DNA of 47,458 bases from Lactifluus volemus (GCA_022376515.1 WTXI01000278.1:1-47458); one strand, 5' to 3'; shown: positions 20,482 through 31,734, counted from the stretch's first letter. Notes: generated from the letters alone by a model not told the origin. Program-made: numbers and translations.

Positions 20482-23400
20482 AGCCATGTCAACGCTGATT
20501 CTGACTGTTGTTACCAAGTCGATGTGCACACTGTTACGCTGGACTCGGTACGCGTTCAACAACAGCATGCTTGACTCAAATTTCCTTACTTCAAGCCTTA
20601 GCTTATTTCTCAGGCAGGCTATCCTCCAATGTGCGCCTTATGTGCGCCTTCCCGTACATGGTTTTTTTTTGCAATACGGTATATATAGCGCTCAGCGTTC
20701 TGTTTCGAGAAATACTCAGTGCCAGACTGCCAGTACGTGTTGTACGTAGTACTGTCGTGGCTGCCGTGGCCAAAGAGTTGGTATCACTTGCACCTCCGAG
20801 TTGAATATAACAGCGTGCCGTCGGTTGTTCATTGATATATGGCGCCCGCGCGGATAGTGTACGGTGCATGATAAGAGTGATTAACTGTGGTGAGGGTCAG
20901 TGCAGGCACCACAACTTGAACAACAACGGGAGACTTGCGGAAGGCGGCCCGCGTGGCCCGCTCGCACCGGTGACCGGCCCCGGTCCTGCCCTGGCTCCTC
21001 AACGACATTCCGAGTCCGAGGAAGAGATGCCTTGACCTCGTTGACTGCACTCGCTGTTGAAGGGCTGGGTTGATCGTATCGTGACGTGGTGCGGAACATG
21101 CTGAGGCAGGCAGTGAGGCTCCATAAACTGCTGTAACCTTGAGACTAATTGAAGCAATCCCAGGCCTGGGGTGACACTTAGAAAACTGAAACCTCTGAAT
21201 ATCGTAATAGGGTCTATTGTACGTCATCGGTTCCCTACAGTACTTCACCTCTTTCACCGCTTTGCCCTTGCACACCAATATCACGTCCATGTGAGTCCTG
21301 GGTTCTTTCGAAAGTCTTTCACTACTTTACGTTTTTCTGCGCCTGCAAGTGGAACTCGCTCTACATCATGATGTTTTCCCACAGGTAGTTGGACCGTGCC
21401 GTTGAATACGAACGCTACCTTTCTTCACTAGATCACTTGGCTGTGTGCGAAACGTAGTGTCTTGCACGGGGACTCTCGGCGCTCATGACTAAATTGTTGG
21501 AATGAAAATGGCCGTGTTGCGACTCAGTCAAGTTCTATCCTATCTTGTCGAGGCGTTGGCAATTCATGCGGAGTTGAATCCCGATATCATCACAGTAACG
21601 CAGGATTCCCAGGAGATAATAGATCCCAGAGAGACGTCAAGGACATCGACAAAAACCATGTCCAGCCATTGAAGTACCAAAAGACACCTGAAACCCCTCC
21701 GCCTTCAACATTAGGTTCAAACAAATGGAATTAAGATTTCTATTTCACCACAACTACATTCCCCCCAAAAAAACCAACGGGATGACTTGTAACTTAAGTG
21801 ACGAGGAACTATGGTAGCAACTACTCGTGAATACCAACACGCTACGATAGTGGGGATCTGTAGATAAAATGTATCTACGTCCACTGTCTCCAAATTGTAA
21901 AAATTTTCCTTTTCATTCTCTCTTCAAGCAAGGTTGCCAACGACAACGTCGGCATTTCCCTAGTTACCTTGCTTGCGAGGTTATATGCGCGCGATAATCG
22001 AACGCCGAATCCCGTTGCAGGAACCATCAAAAGCTGACGTACTAGTATTATATTTTCTAGGTACTGTATGGATCTTCCGAATCGCGTTTTCTTCGGAAAA
22101 TGACCAACTGGAAACTCCACAGTTTGCTATGATCACAAATTCGCAAGCAAGGTCGCCGACGGCAACGCCAGCATTTCCCTAGTAGGTAAGGTCTTATCAT
22201 GGCGGAGCTATATTTGCCCGTGCACTTGCAGGAACCATCACAAAAGTTTAAGTATAGTACTGTAACCTTTTTTCCTTCATCAGATTTTCCCGACTTGTGA
22301 CTTCAAGTTGCCCGTTCGATGTTTTCCGACAGTCGATCTCGGGACCTTTCGACTGTTCATGTGGGTGATGGTCTCCACTATGAGTCACGGCGACCGAACA
22401 GGGACAATCTATAGCTGTTGCCACCTCTCAACCCCTTTTATCTCGGACAAATACAACGAACGCCATCCACGTACCACTTACCCCTGTACAACGAACGGTG
22501 GAGACTCTCCGCCGCACTGCTACAACTGCTACGGGTGCGAGGTGAGAGGTGCATTATATGACGGTGGGAGACGGGTTGAGTAAGATCGCAGGCAAGGAAG
22601 GTCGTCGACGACAACGTCGGAATTTCCCTAATGGTGCAAATCAACTCAATAACTGACCGGGGTCGGGCTGGCCCTGCCCATCAAATTACTTGGAAATTAA
22701 TCCCTACCGGCCCTTCTACAGCTCATTTCAACAATGGCTTGCCTCAGTTCGTGCCTTTTTTTTTTTTGGCGATGTCGCCTCTCCTTGGTCGCCGCCGATG
22801 TTATCGCCGCCCACACTCTCGCCTCCTCGCTGTCGTCATCTCCCTCTTTCTTGCCTTTCTCTCTGATGCTGCCGTTGCAGTGCCTCCCCTCGCAATGCCT
22901 CCCCCGCTCCCATCACTGAGTCTGTCTGTAGGCATGGGCCATGCCGATGCTTCTGTGAAATTTTTTTGGACTTCTCCCACTGACTTTTCTTCCTTCCCTC
23001 ACATTCCCCTGCTTCCTTTTGATGAGGGATGAGCTCGCATCCACCCATGGCACTGAGGGAAGGTGTTCACGCTTTGACAGTCAACGGCATCAAGGTCGTG
23101 CAGGCATCGCTGTAGCGACTGTCTGAACCCCTGACGCCAGTGATTGGCACTATTGCGTGGCACTCTCCTGTCTCGCTCGCCTTGTCGCCTCCTGTATCAC
23201 CTCCGCCGTCGCCTCGCGTCTACCCACTGGCACGGAGGGGGGCCGTTTGCACGGTGTAGACGGTGTCACGGTTCCGTGTCGCGACCGTCCGAGCGCCTGA
23301 CACCAGGTTCCCCCCTTACTCTGTGTGGCCCTTGGCATCTCCCCTCGCTGCTGTTGCTGCCGCCACCACTGTCCCGACGGTCGCCCTGCGACTTGCAGCG

Positions 23401-23560
23401 TCCCTGCAGCCCCCACCACCACTCAAGTACTCAAGGCCCGCGGCCATGAACTTGGCACTCACGTGCCTTTGAACATTTTGCAACCTCAACCCCCTTTACC
23501 ACGCACGGGGTATGCGAGGTGACAGCCTCAGTATTGACTACACACATGAGATCGTTTTCC
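20482..23560. other. Region without a recognised gene
   Basis: Only short frames of unconvincing composition are present. The stretch includes three diverged copies of a roughly 40-bp repeat (21925-22630). A C-rich plus-strand stretch (22740-23470) gives long proline/leucine-rich frames in all readings, which I take as composition effects. Confidence 0.4.
21925..22630 (+). repeat. Three dispersed copies of a roughly 40-bp repeat
   Basis: Copies at 21925-21963, 22144-22182 and 22589-22630 share the form GCAAGGTCGCCGACGACAAC followed by GTCGGCATTTCCCTA. The middle is an imperfect palindrome (CGACG-CAACGTCG). In the first two copies GCAGGAACCATCA follows at a similar distance (22017 and 22229). 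They are probably remains of one repeat family or a tandem duplication. Confidence 0.65.
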
Positions 23561-23720
23561 GAAATTTTGCCTCTTATTTACCGCATTTAATCTACACCTA
23601 GATCTAGTAAAAATTCTAGAGCACCTAGAAAACTCAATTTCAACCGAGGAATCGGCTAGGATGCCTAGGCGTCACTAGCGCTAGTCAGCTAGCGACAAGC
23701 TAGGCGTTGCTAGTATCGTA

Positions 23721-23823
23721 GCCGAAAAGGGCAAAAAGTAGCAAAGGCGGAAAAGTACACCCGGAACATGTGAAAATTGCTGAGTTACTGTACTAGCGAT
23801 GGCTACTTTTTGCCCTTTTCGGC
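23721..23823. repeat. 22-bp perfect inverted repeat, foldback element
   Basis: The 22 bases at 23721-23742 (starting GCCGAAAAGGGC) are the exact reverse complement of 23802-23823 (ending GCCCTTTTCGGC), with 59 bases between. The arms begin with GCCG and end with CGGC. It is either a tiny MITE or a strong hairpin. It lies just before the start of the GH71 duplication (23881). Confidence 0.8.
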
Positions 23824-23880
23824 GAACTCGCCCGAGCCTTGTCCCGAGCTCGAGCGAGTCCAAGAGTTTAATGCAAGTTT

Positions 23881-26345
23881 CCTGATGCAACTACCTTAAG
23901 TACTGTAGCCTTCGTGTCCCTCGCGCCTTATTCTTTTCTCTTTCTGCCTGAGGTTAGTATCTTATCACTATTTCCTTTATTTCTAAGTTACTTACTATCT
24001 ACCTGGTAGCCTCGGGATTGATTCTCGTCTAATAACAAATGCTATTCTATCGATTCGCCATATTCTATTTGACGGGCATCATCTCTGTCACGGCATGTGC
24101 GACCACGAAGAGCGCAATCACGAAGAGTGCGATCACGAAGAGTGCCAGTGACCGAGCGGTGGCTGCGCACCTTATTTTCGGAGACACCTACGCCCATACT
24201 CCCAAGAAATGGCAAAGGGAATTCGAACTTGCGGCAGAAATAGGTGTCGATGCGCTCCTCTTGGACATCGTGCTGCAGGATCCGTGGGCACCGCGACAAT
24301 TGGATTCCGCTTTCAACGCGGCAACGAACTCCACCACCAAAATTGCGTTCAGCTTCGATTTCGCGATGGCAGACTGGACGACGGGAACCGTCATATCGAC
24401 TTTGCAACGCTATACTGGGCTGCCAGGGTATTTCCGTTACCAGGGGAGTAAAGGCGGTGGAAAGCTGGTTTCGACATTTGATGGACCCGCCCGACTCAAC
24501 GTCGACTGGCCTACTGTGAAAGCGGCTGTCCCCGATATATACGTGGTGCCAAACCTTTCGATCGATGAGGTCGAAGCTCACCCTCCAGGCATTAACGGCG
24601 CTGTCCATTGGAATGCTTGGCCGTCCCGGTTCAATTTACCTATTGATGGAAATGTTACCACCGTCGATGATCACATCATGCAGAATGCGCTAGGTCCTGA
24701 TCAAGCGTATGGCGCCCAGCTCTCTCCATGGTTCTTCACAAATTATCATGACCATGGTGTCGACAAAGAATGGGTCTTCCCGTCAAATTCCGATCACCTG
24801 TTAATCGACCGTTGGCAACAGATGCTGGGCTTTGATAGCTCCGCTCCACAGGCACATGTCGACATCCTCGTAATCTACTCATGGAATGATTGCGGAGAGT
24901 GCACTTACATCAACGATATCGGCGCATGGGACGTGGCCGAATTTTCCGGCGGCGATGGCAGCTACTGCCAAGGCTTCAAACATGACGGCTGGAGATTACT
25001 GATGGAACCATTTATCACGGCCTTCAAAGCGTTCGCTACCGCTCTCACGACAGAACACATCCTGACCGAAATCGTGACGTTGGAACATCGACCCTACCTT
25101 GCGAAAACGCTATGTTCAGGACAGTCGCAACCCGTCCCAGGCTCCGAGTTTCAGCATGACGTGGTGGCTCTCATCGGCCAGACCAAAAGTCCAGTTCAAC
25201 TCGTAGTCACCTCTGGCGCTACAAGCACAGTCATCAATTTCGGGGCCGGTCTCTCTACTTCTAAGGTCCCCATGCAACTTGGACAGCAGAAGTTAAGCGT
25301 CACACGAAATGGCAAGAGCTGTGGCCAAGTCACCTCCTCCGTCGTCGTTACCGACACTTGCTCCACCCCGAACTACAATGCCAACGTGGAGTATATCCTA
25401 CTCAACTGTTGAAAAGCGCCAATCTCCCCAAGTGCTCGGTAAATATACCATCGGATACTTGTATAATTCTCAGGGTTCTTACACTGTCATTACTTGATCC
25501 ATACCCCGAAATGCATGATGCACTTTATTAACAACGTGAGATTTGAGACAGATGGCTTCATAAAATTCACATTCTGACCTCCAAGCTCTGCTATGCAATA
25601 GATGAAAGCAATATGGACAATCCTGTGCGCAGATCTCCTAAGGAATTCACTGTAATATTACTAAGACATGACACGAAAGCTGTACTCTCTACCTCCGGCG
25701 TGTCATTGCTACCTCTTTATTCGGAGAAGGATGGTGCACTGAACGCAGCTACCACTTCTTCGCGAGCTTGTTTATTTCTCTCGTTGCGACTTTGGTTTGT
25801 GGTAGAGATAATATTAAAGTGCCGAAATGAAAGGGGAGTGAAATCGGGCGGTGTGAAATGAGCGCGAGTCGAGATCACGCGAGATAAGGAGGAGGCATGC
25901 AAAAAGGGAACAGACAAAATGGGCAAGTCAAGAATGCCCTGCAATTCTGTGCATTCGAAATGTTTAAGCATATGTCCATAGTAACTAGTTCCCTAACTAC
26001 TGATTGCAATATTTTTTAAAAAAAAATACTAATTAGAAAGATTGTAAGCAAGTTATAATCGCAAGGTATAGTAGAAAACGGCTCGGGCGATCGCCCCCAA
26101 CGGGAAGCGACGCTAATCCTCACTGTGTCGCCCTCAGGGTGCCTATGACGACGGCGAGCCCTTCATCGGGCTCCTCTGGCCTTCCGCGGCCACTCCTCAC
26201 TCGCTCTCGGCGCCCTCCAACTCCTCTTCGATCGGGGCTGCAATCCAACAAGTGGTGACGGAAGTGGAATCTCTGTACAAACTGAAATTGATCATCTTCC
26301 AAATAATGTTTCTTGAACTCGCCAAGCAGCTTCAGACTCAGCTCA
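23881..26345 (+). repeat. Segmental duplication, right copy (GH71 unit)
   Basis: Partner of 3561-6222. Homology covers about 150 bases of 5' flank, the GH71 gene and the 3' flank to about 25810 without the 694-bp element, and resumes at 26266-26345. The flanks are conserved about as well as the coding parts, so the duplication is moderately recent and included non-coding DNA. Confidence 0.85.
24039..25412 (+). CDS. GH71 alpha-1,3-glucanase (mutanase), copy 2
   Basis: Intronless secreted GH71 paralogue of 457 residues, starting MLFYRFAIFYLTGI, a signal peptide. Most blocks match copy 1 (RYQGSKGGGK, VSTFDGPAR, NVDWPTVKAA, FKHDGWRLL, CSGQSQP, TPNYNANVEYILL). After the signal peptide it has a small expansion in which AITKS occurs three times in slightly varied form, absent from copy 1. 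The motif around the presumed catalytic acids is WNDCGEC: Trp282, Asp284 and Glu287 are kept, but the usual Tyr and Ser are Cys285 and Cys288. The frame is open throughout. Both copies may be active with changed properties, or this one may be drifting; the sequence alone does not decide. Confidence 0.88.
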   Translation: MLFYRFAIFYLTGIISVTACATTKSAITKSAITKSASDRAVAAHLIFGDTYAHTPKKWQREFELAAEIGVDALLLDIVLQDPWAPRQLDSAFNAATNSTTKIAFSFDFAMADWTTGTVISTLQRYTGLPGYFRYQGSKGGGKLVSTFDGPARLNVDWPTVKAAVPDIYVVPNLSIDEVEAHPPGINGAVHWNAWPSRFNLPIDGNVTTVDDHIMQNALGPDQAYGAQLSPWFFTNYHDHGVDKEWVFPSNSDHLLIDRWQQMLGFDSSAPQAHVDILVIYSWNDCGECTYINDIGAWDVAEFSGGDGSYCQGFKHDGWRLLMEPFITAFKAFATALTTEHILTEIVTLEHRPYLAKTLCSGQSQPVPGSEFQHDVVALIGQTKSPVQLVVTSGATSTVINFGAGLSTSKVPMQLGQQKLSVTRNGKSCGQVTSSVVVTDTCSTPNYNANVEYILLNC

Positions 26346-26638
26346 TTCTCGCAAGAACTCACACATCGCATCGGTGCGACATAGTACCCATAAACATCAT
26401 GCAGCACTTTCAAAGTCTTCTTCGCTCTTATCGGGACTTCGTACCTGTATAATGCGGAAGTGATGAGTTCGATTTCCTCTGTTCGATCTCGATATCCGTT
26501 CGTTCTGACAAGACTTCTTTTTACGCCAAATTTTCCCACGTCACCACTTTGGTGCTCTTGAAAAAGCGGTGTTTCGGTATTCTTATGCTTTGGCTTCTCG
26601 CGACTAGCGCTCGCACTTTCTTTCTCAGGCGGCGACAC
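26120..26638 (-). CDS. Hypothetical protein next to GH71 copy 2
   Basis: A 172-codon ATG frame beginning MSPPEKESASASREKPKHKN. The middle (EEIELITSALYRYEVPIRAK, CENELSLKLLGEFKKHYLED) looks like folded, helical protein, while the last 50 residues are Arg/Gly-rich and may be a non-coding read-through after a missed splice site. I do not recognise a family. A 78-base relic of the same sequence lies at 6145-6222 beside GH71 copy 1, so this gene was part of the duplicated block. Confidence 0.4.
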   Translation of the reverse strand: MSPPEKESASASREKPKHKNTETPLFQEHQSGDVGKFGVKRSLVRTNGYRDRTEEIELITSALYRYEVPIRAKKTLKVLHDVYGYYVAPMRCVSSCENELSLKLLGEFKKHYLEDDQFQFVQRFHFRHHLLDCSPDRRGVGGRRERVRSGRGRPEEPDEGLAVVIGTLRATQ

Positions 26639-26794
26639 GATAGATTGAGCGCTTGAGCCCCTGATTAGAAGGCGAGGGGAACTCTCCTGCGTCCGGGGGT
26701 TTCAAAGCCTGCCAACTGAGCGCGGGGCCAACACCCACAAACTTCTGTTAGATCGCGACGTCTCGATGCGCACTTCTGTTATACAACGACGTCT

Positions 26795-27559
26795 CAGCGC
26801 TCGGCGTGACCGGGAGATGCTACGGAAAGAAATAATAAGGACAGTAAGCGACATTTAATCCCATTTAAGGCCGATTGAAGTGGTGCATGCCAGTGGCGCC
26901 CGCCGCAGTCAAGTTGCCCGTGGCGCTTACTTCGATGGTCACTAACGTTGACCCGTACTCTGGTCGATTTTGGTCGACGTGGATGCCCATCTGATTGATA
27001 TTAAATCGTCTTTGGTAACATGCGTGGATAGGAGTCCGACGAAAAGTGTGTCACGACGTCCTGCCAGGTGCACTGACTAAGCCATGGCTTACGGCGCCGT
27101 TTTCGCGGTTCTGTTGCCTGCAAAAATCCACACAATTGAAATTGACCGGTTTACGGGGTTTTTTTGGCGGAAATGAGCAGCTTTTTCCAGCGTGCGTTGG
27201 CAACAGCTGTGCTAACTGCAAGACTAACTGTGTGCCAGTGAACATTCACATCGGCAATGTTGTGGCGTGGTGTTCAATCCTTCGAAATGAAAAAATAGGA
27301 GATGACATATGTATCTCAGGACAGATCGTGTGTTGAGAAAGGGACGCCAGAGCCGGCAGCCAGCGGCGGTTCAAGTTCGAGTTGCAAGGTTCGGTTGTTG
27401 GTGCTTCACCGTCACGACACCGTCGCGTCATACACGATCTGACAACAGGCATCAGATCGTGTCTGATGCGATGCCAACTAAACGCGATGCCATGCTAGCA
27501 CCCACATACGTCTGTGAGACAGCGACGTCTCGACGCAGCGCTCGGCGTGACCGGGAGAT
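26795..27559. repeat. 24-bp exact direct repeat upstream of the RTA1-like gene
   Basis: Bases 26795-26818 and 27536-27559 are identical (starting CAGCGCTCGGCG and ending CCGGGAGAT). The similarity extends to a GACGTCTC motif a few bases before each copy. The second copy is about 120 bases before the RTA1-like start codon. Between them, 27431-27462 carries an 11-base inverted repeat around ACACGATCTGA. It could be a regulatory element or duplication debris. Confidence 0.6.
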
Positions 27560-27606
27560 ACTGCAGAAGGTAGGAATAGCGACAGAAGTGACAGTGCACA
27601 ACATCT

Positions 27607-27676
27607 GGGGGTATAAATACAGGTAGACGAACTTGAAGATAGGGCACAGACAGACCAGTACCAAGCGACCCTTATC
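27607..27676 (+). promoter_or_regulatory. Core promoter and leader of the RTA1-like gene
   Basis: GGGGGTATAAATACAGGT at about 27607 is a TATA box about 60 bases before the ATG. The whole 70 bases align with the corresponding stretch of the left RTA1-like copy (minus strand, 266-196). Confidence 0.7.
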
Positions 27677-29093
27677 ATGAATATGACCCTACCTCAATAT
27701 TCGATTAACAGCATCGGCCTGGGCCCAAGCACCAACCTCAGACTGAGTGGTACTATTCAACTTGAACACAGGCTTTGGTATAACTACGTTCCCTCCGAAT
27801 CGGTTTCCATTGCTTTTCTTGTGCTTTTCGGACTCTCTACATGTGCGTATGTCCCTTTCTGTTCAATAGGTCATTGGTGACAGCGGGATTCCGTGAAGTC
27901 ATCCATACTATACAGGCTAGCTATTTCCGATTGTGGTTTTTATTACCCACTGCAGTTCTTTGTGGTTTCCTCGAGCTTATTGGCTGGAGTGCTCGATTGT
28001 GGTCGAGCCAAGATCCGTTCTTAAAGGAGCCATTTCTCATACAGTGGGTACACTTCGATGGTCGCCTTTCTGTCCCTCAGTTTGCTTATGGATGCCTAGA
28101 GTATCGACACTTATTTTCGCACCCACACTGCTGGTTGCAGCCAATTTCATTCTCCTGGGACGCGTCATCAGCCTGCTCGGCCCACAATACAGCCGTCTGA
28201 GACCTAAACTATGTGAGTTACATACCTACCCTTTGTTCATCGGAGTCAGTTTGAACGTAACATAGACGCTATCATTTTCTTATCCTCTGTGCGTATATTT
28301 GTCCAGGCAAGACTGTTTTTCTTACCGTTCTTTAGGACATTATTTCCCTCATTGTTCAGGCCATAGGTGCTATTGTAGTTATAGTATCTTTCGCCAACAC
28401 TTTGAAAGGAACAAATTTGGTCTGCATGCTCTGTTGATATTCTGCTGATCCTTCAACTGACCTAATGTACGGTATATCAGGGTTTGCACATCATTCTCTG
28501 TGGTGTTCTGTTCCAGCTTGGTGTGTCATACACCTACTACACTGCTATCTGGATATCTGCTTACACCCTATCAGTTGCCATCACCACATACTGTGCCCTG
28601 GCAATGGAATTCTTCATTCGATACACACGGGGATGGCCAATACGACATGTTCCCGGCGAGGATTATCGCGGCAAGGTGGACATTCCTCTGAAGCGCATGT
28701 TGTATGCCATGTCTGTCATGACAGGCTTCATCTTCCTGCGGTACGCTTCCTACGCTTCCTCCTTTTTACCTACCAGTGATGGCCTGTAGGATTACCTACC
28801 GGACTGCCGAAGTTTTGGATGGATTCCAAGGCAAAGTTTCCTCGAATCAATCGCTATTCAGTACGTATCTCTGCTACAACTTGAAGTCACCGGCACACAC
28901 TGGCAGGATCGTAACTAACTATTGTGCAGTCGTATTCGATGCCGCAATGATCACGCTAGCGATGGTGACGTTGAATATCTTCTACCCTAGGGACCTCTTG
29001 CAAAATCCTCAATTAGATCATCACCACGACTCGACCAGTAGTCAAGCCAGTAGTAACAAACTTAACGATCCCGTGAATCCCGCTGCCGCGTGA
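27677..29093 (+). CDS. RTA1-like seven-helix membrane protein, intact
   Basis: An RTA1-like protein (family linked to lipid translocation and resistance to toxic compounds) of 346 residues in eight exons: 27677-27842, 27884-28043, 28100-28212, 28266-28288, 28336-28419, 28481-28740, 28790-28860 and 28930-29093. The splicing keeps one open frame: YNYVPSESVSIAFLVLFGLS, WFLLPTAVLCGFLELIGWSA, APTLLVAANFILLGRVI, LGPQYSRLRPKLYAIIFLSS, DIISLIVQAIGA, LHIILCGVLFQLG, CALAMEFFIRYTRGWP, ITYRTAEVLDGF and FDAAMITLAMVTLNIF. These give the seven expected hydrophobic segments, with family words such as DIISLxVQAxG and LxGRxI. Exon 4 has only 23 bases. The C-terminus is short, polar and Ser/Asn-rich. Expected in the plasma membrane; the substrate is unknown. 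Confidence 0.88.
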
Positions 29094-31200
29094 TGAGAGC
29101 GGTATAACGAGTTGCGATTACCTGGTTCAACATCTTCAATTAGATACAAACCCTTCATATTTATTTTATTGACTGCAAAGGTGTAGGGCTAGCCTGGTCG
29201 CTGCCCTCAAAAACTTGTATTCCTGTCTTGTAATGTAATATCTGTAAATATCTGTCATATAGACTGCCACTTAGATCTCGGGCTCGGTGTCACCATAAGA
29301 GCTCTTGTGTCCGAACACAGTTCGAACTTGCTTAAGGGCTCTCAAATAGCACCGTATTGACTTTAATTTGAGAACGTAATATTAATAAGCGAGCCTTACC
29401 AAAACCAATCATGGATCGCGGTGACCCACGCTAATCAGGCCTCAAGGTGTGCATATTATATAGAATTAAACCGATTGTAACACGGAAATTAACCACATGA
29501 ACATGAACCATTCCAGTGATCAGGTCCGTCCTCAACCCATCTCCAACAATCAAGAACTGTCTGCCCTCACACATGCCTCCTTTCCAACCTGCGCAAGACC
29601 ATCTCTCACGCTTTCCTACGAATTCTTCCCCACTCTCCCATTCATTACCCTGTCCAGGCTAACCGCCCAACTCTAATCAGCTTTATTAAATGCAAGCCAA
29701 GCTAATGGCCGCATGATGAAGTCGATATTCAGTAGGAACCTTGACAAGCGGCAAAATCAGCTCGGCTGGTATGATCGCTCTGTGAGTGGATACCGAGACG
29801 AAGGGGGTACCTACTAAGGGACATTGACTACACGCTTCGCACCGTGCGCGCCCGCATTGCCCCGATCCGGTCTCCCTTCGTGCGCGATGGTGCATGCGAA
29901 GGTTTCCACGGGTCATCCACGAGAAGAGGGGACATGCTGGCTGTCCAGTGAAAGCGGGGAACTCTCCCTGCTTGTGAGTTCAAATAGAGTTGAGAAAAGG
30001 GATCAGAGGGGCAAAAGGGGAGAAAGGGGAAGAGCGGCGGCAAGTGGAAGACAAAACGCGTAGAAGTCCCGAAGTCGAGATATCTAAGCGAGATAAGGGA
30101 GGCGAGTCGAAGAACGAAACGAGATTTTGAGGGAAAGGAGACTGAGAGAAACTTGAGAGAAGTTGAAGCAAACGAAGTATTTCGAGAACAGGGTGAGCGG
30201 CGACAATTCGCTGGCTCGTTTGTACATTCGAAGGCCGTATTTAAGTACATTTGAGCCATGTAATCTAAACTCAGAAGCACGTCGAGAACGGGGAATCAAG
30301 TAATTTTCGAGGTAAACGGAACGAAGACTACGGGCGAGAAGGTAAGTACGAAACGTCGGAAGTGAGATGGGGATGAAAGGGAGAGGAAAAAGGGGGTCTA
30401 TAGGTAGGGGGGAGAAGGGGAACGTAGCCTGAAACGAAAGACAGAAGGGTAGGCACGAGGAGACAAGTTAACACCAAAACAAGCGGACAATGGAACGCGA
30501 GGTAAACTAGATCGAAACGGGAAACACAGGAAACACGAGGCATGAAAGAAAACAAAGAGAAAATAGAGAAAACACTGTGCAGCGCGAGGCCGCAGTGAGC
30601 TGGTCTATGGCCGAGGCGTAAGTGCGTCGTGGCCGAGGGCGATCGTGGCCCTATCTATCGAGATCGAGGTCGCGAGAAGGAGGTCTAAAGCTTGAAAACC
30701 AGCCGCGGGAAACGGGGAAAGTGGCACGAGACGAGACGAGAAGGGGAGGCACGGGTTAGGCGTACAACGATACACGAATGGAGGTTTCGCGGCCAGCCGC
30801 AAGGCTGACCCTACACCAGGTTCATGGGTAGCCCAGGCTGAGCCCCGGTGTGATTCTGGGACGTCGCCCACTGGTTCGCGAATGTGCCCACCGAGTGCCA
30901 GAGAATGTGCTGGATTGGACGGCTGGCGTGATACGTGGCGACTGAGCGGAAAAAAAGGAAAAAAAAAAAAAAGAGAGGCTCTGCGCGGGGACTGTGCACC
31001 TCAGTCTTGCAGGCCCCCACCAGCGCTGATATCCCGTTGGGCGAGCACACGAGCAGAAAGCGTAGCGCCCGCGGAACCGATAGGTCCATAGCCGTTGGGC
31101 GTAGGTAGACACGCAGTACAGCGCTTATTACCCCTGAGCGCTAACTTTGGCTGAACGGTCTTTCTGAGCTGTACCTTGGCCAACGTTTGAGACTAGCGAA
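29094..31200. other. Gene-free stretch with strong purine/pyrimidine strand bias
   Basis: From about 29985 to 30590 the plus strand is mostly G and A (GGGGAGAAAGGGGAAGAG style), so long minus-strand frames rich in Leu, Ser, Pro and Phe appear by composition. A CTTAAGGGCTCTCAAAT word at about 29331 repeats one at about 2700. Near 30957-30972 lies an A-run. No gene was recognised; decayed retroelement sequence is possible. Confidence 0.4.
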
Positions 31201-31462
31201 TGTTATCGAACCTTGAATGCGATGCTGCCAAACTCGGCAATCTGGGACTTGCTAGAGAGGATGATAACTCAGAAAGACTTTGCTGATACCGATGAAATTT
31301 GTTTTTTTTTACAGAGATGCGAATTAACATCTATATGTGGGAAGTACCGTAGGTGCCAAAGTGAGACTTTGACAGTTTTAGACAAAAGGGGTTGTGACAG
31401 TATAGCGACATTCAAATTGAATGTGCTAGATATGTCTGACCAAATATAGATACAAGTCTGCT

Positions 31463-31550
31463 GACCTCCTTTGCTTCAAATGTCGTCACTTCAACACGGT
31501 CAGTGTCGAACTAACCACGTTTGAAGCAAATGATACAGGAGGTCTACAGC
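31463..31550. repeat. Imperfect inverted repeat
   Basis: GACCTCCTTTGCTTCAAA at the left pairs with TTTGAAGCAAATGATACAGG then AGGTC at the right, apart from a bulge of about six bases. It may be a foldback element or a hairpin. Confidence 0.55.
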
Positions 31551-31734
31551 AAAAAAGCATCACCTTGTGATCCCCTTTAATCATGAACTCGATCATGAGC
31601 TCTTCAGGGCATGATAGCGTGGTCGACATAGTGATGTCGGGAGAAGTTTAAGAACTTGAAGTGCTCCTCCGTCTTTGCTAAATGGGTGCGGGCTAACTTA
31701 CATGCACACTCGAGCCAGACCTAGTGAGGACACA

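Noticed and set aside
22734..23522. Overlapping plus-strand frames in a C-rich stretch
   Set aside because: All frames look alike in composition and none resembles a known protein.
29828..30555. Minus-strand frames rich in Leu/Ser/Pro/Phe
   Set aside because: They arise from a pyrimidine-rich strand; no domain, conserved splice pattern or promoter supports them.
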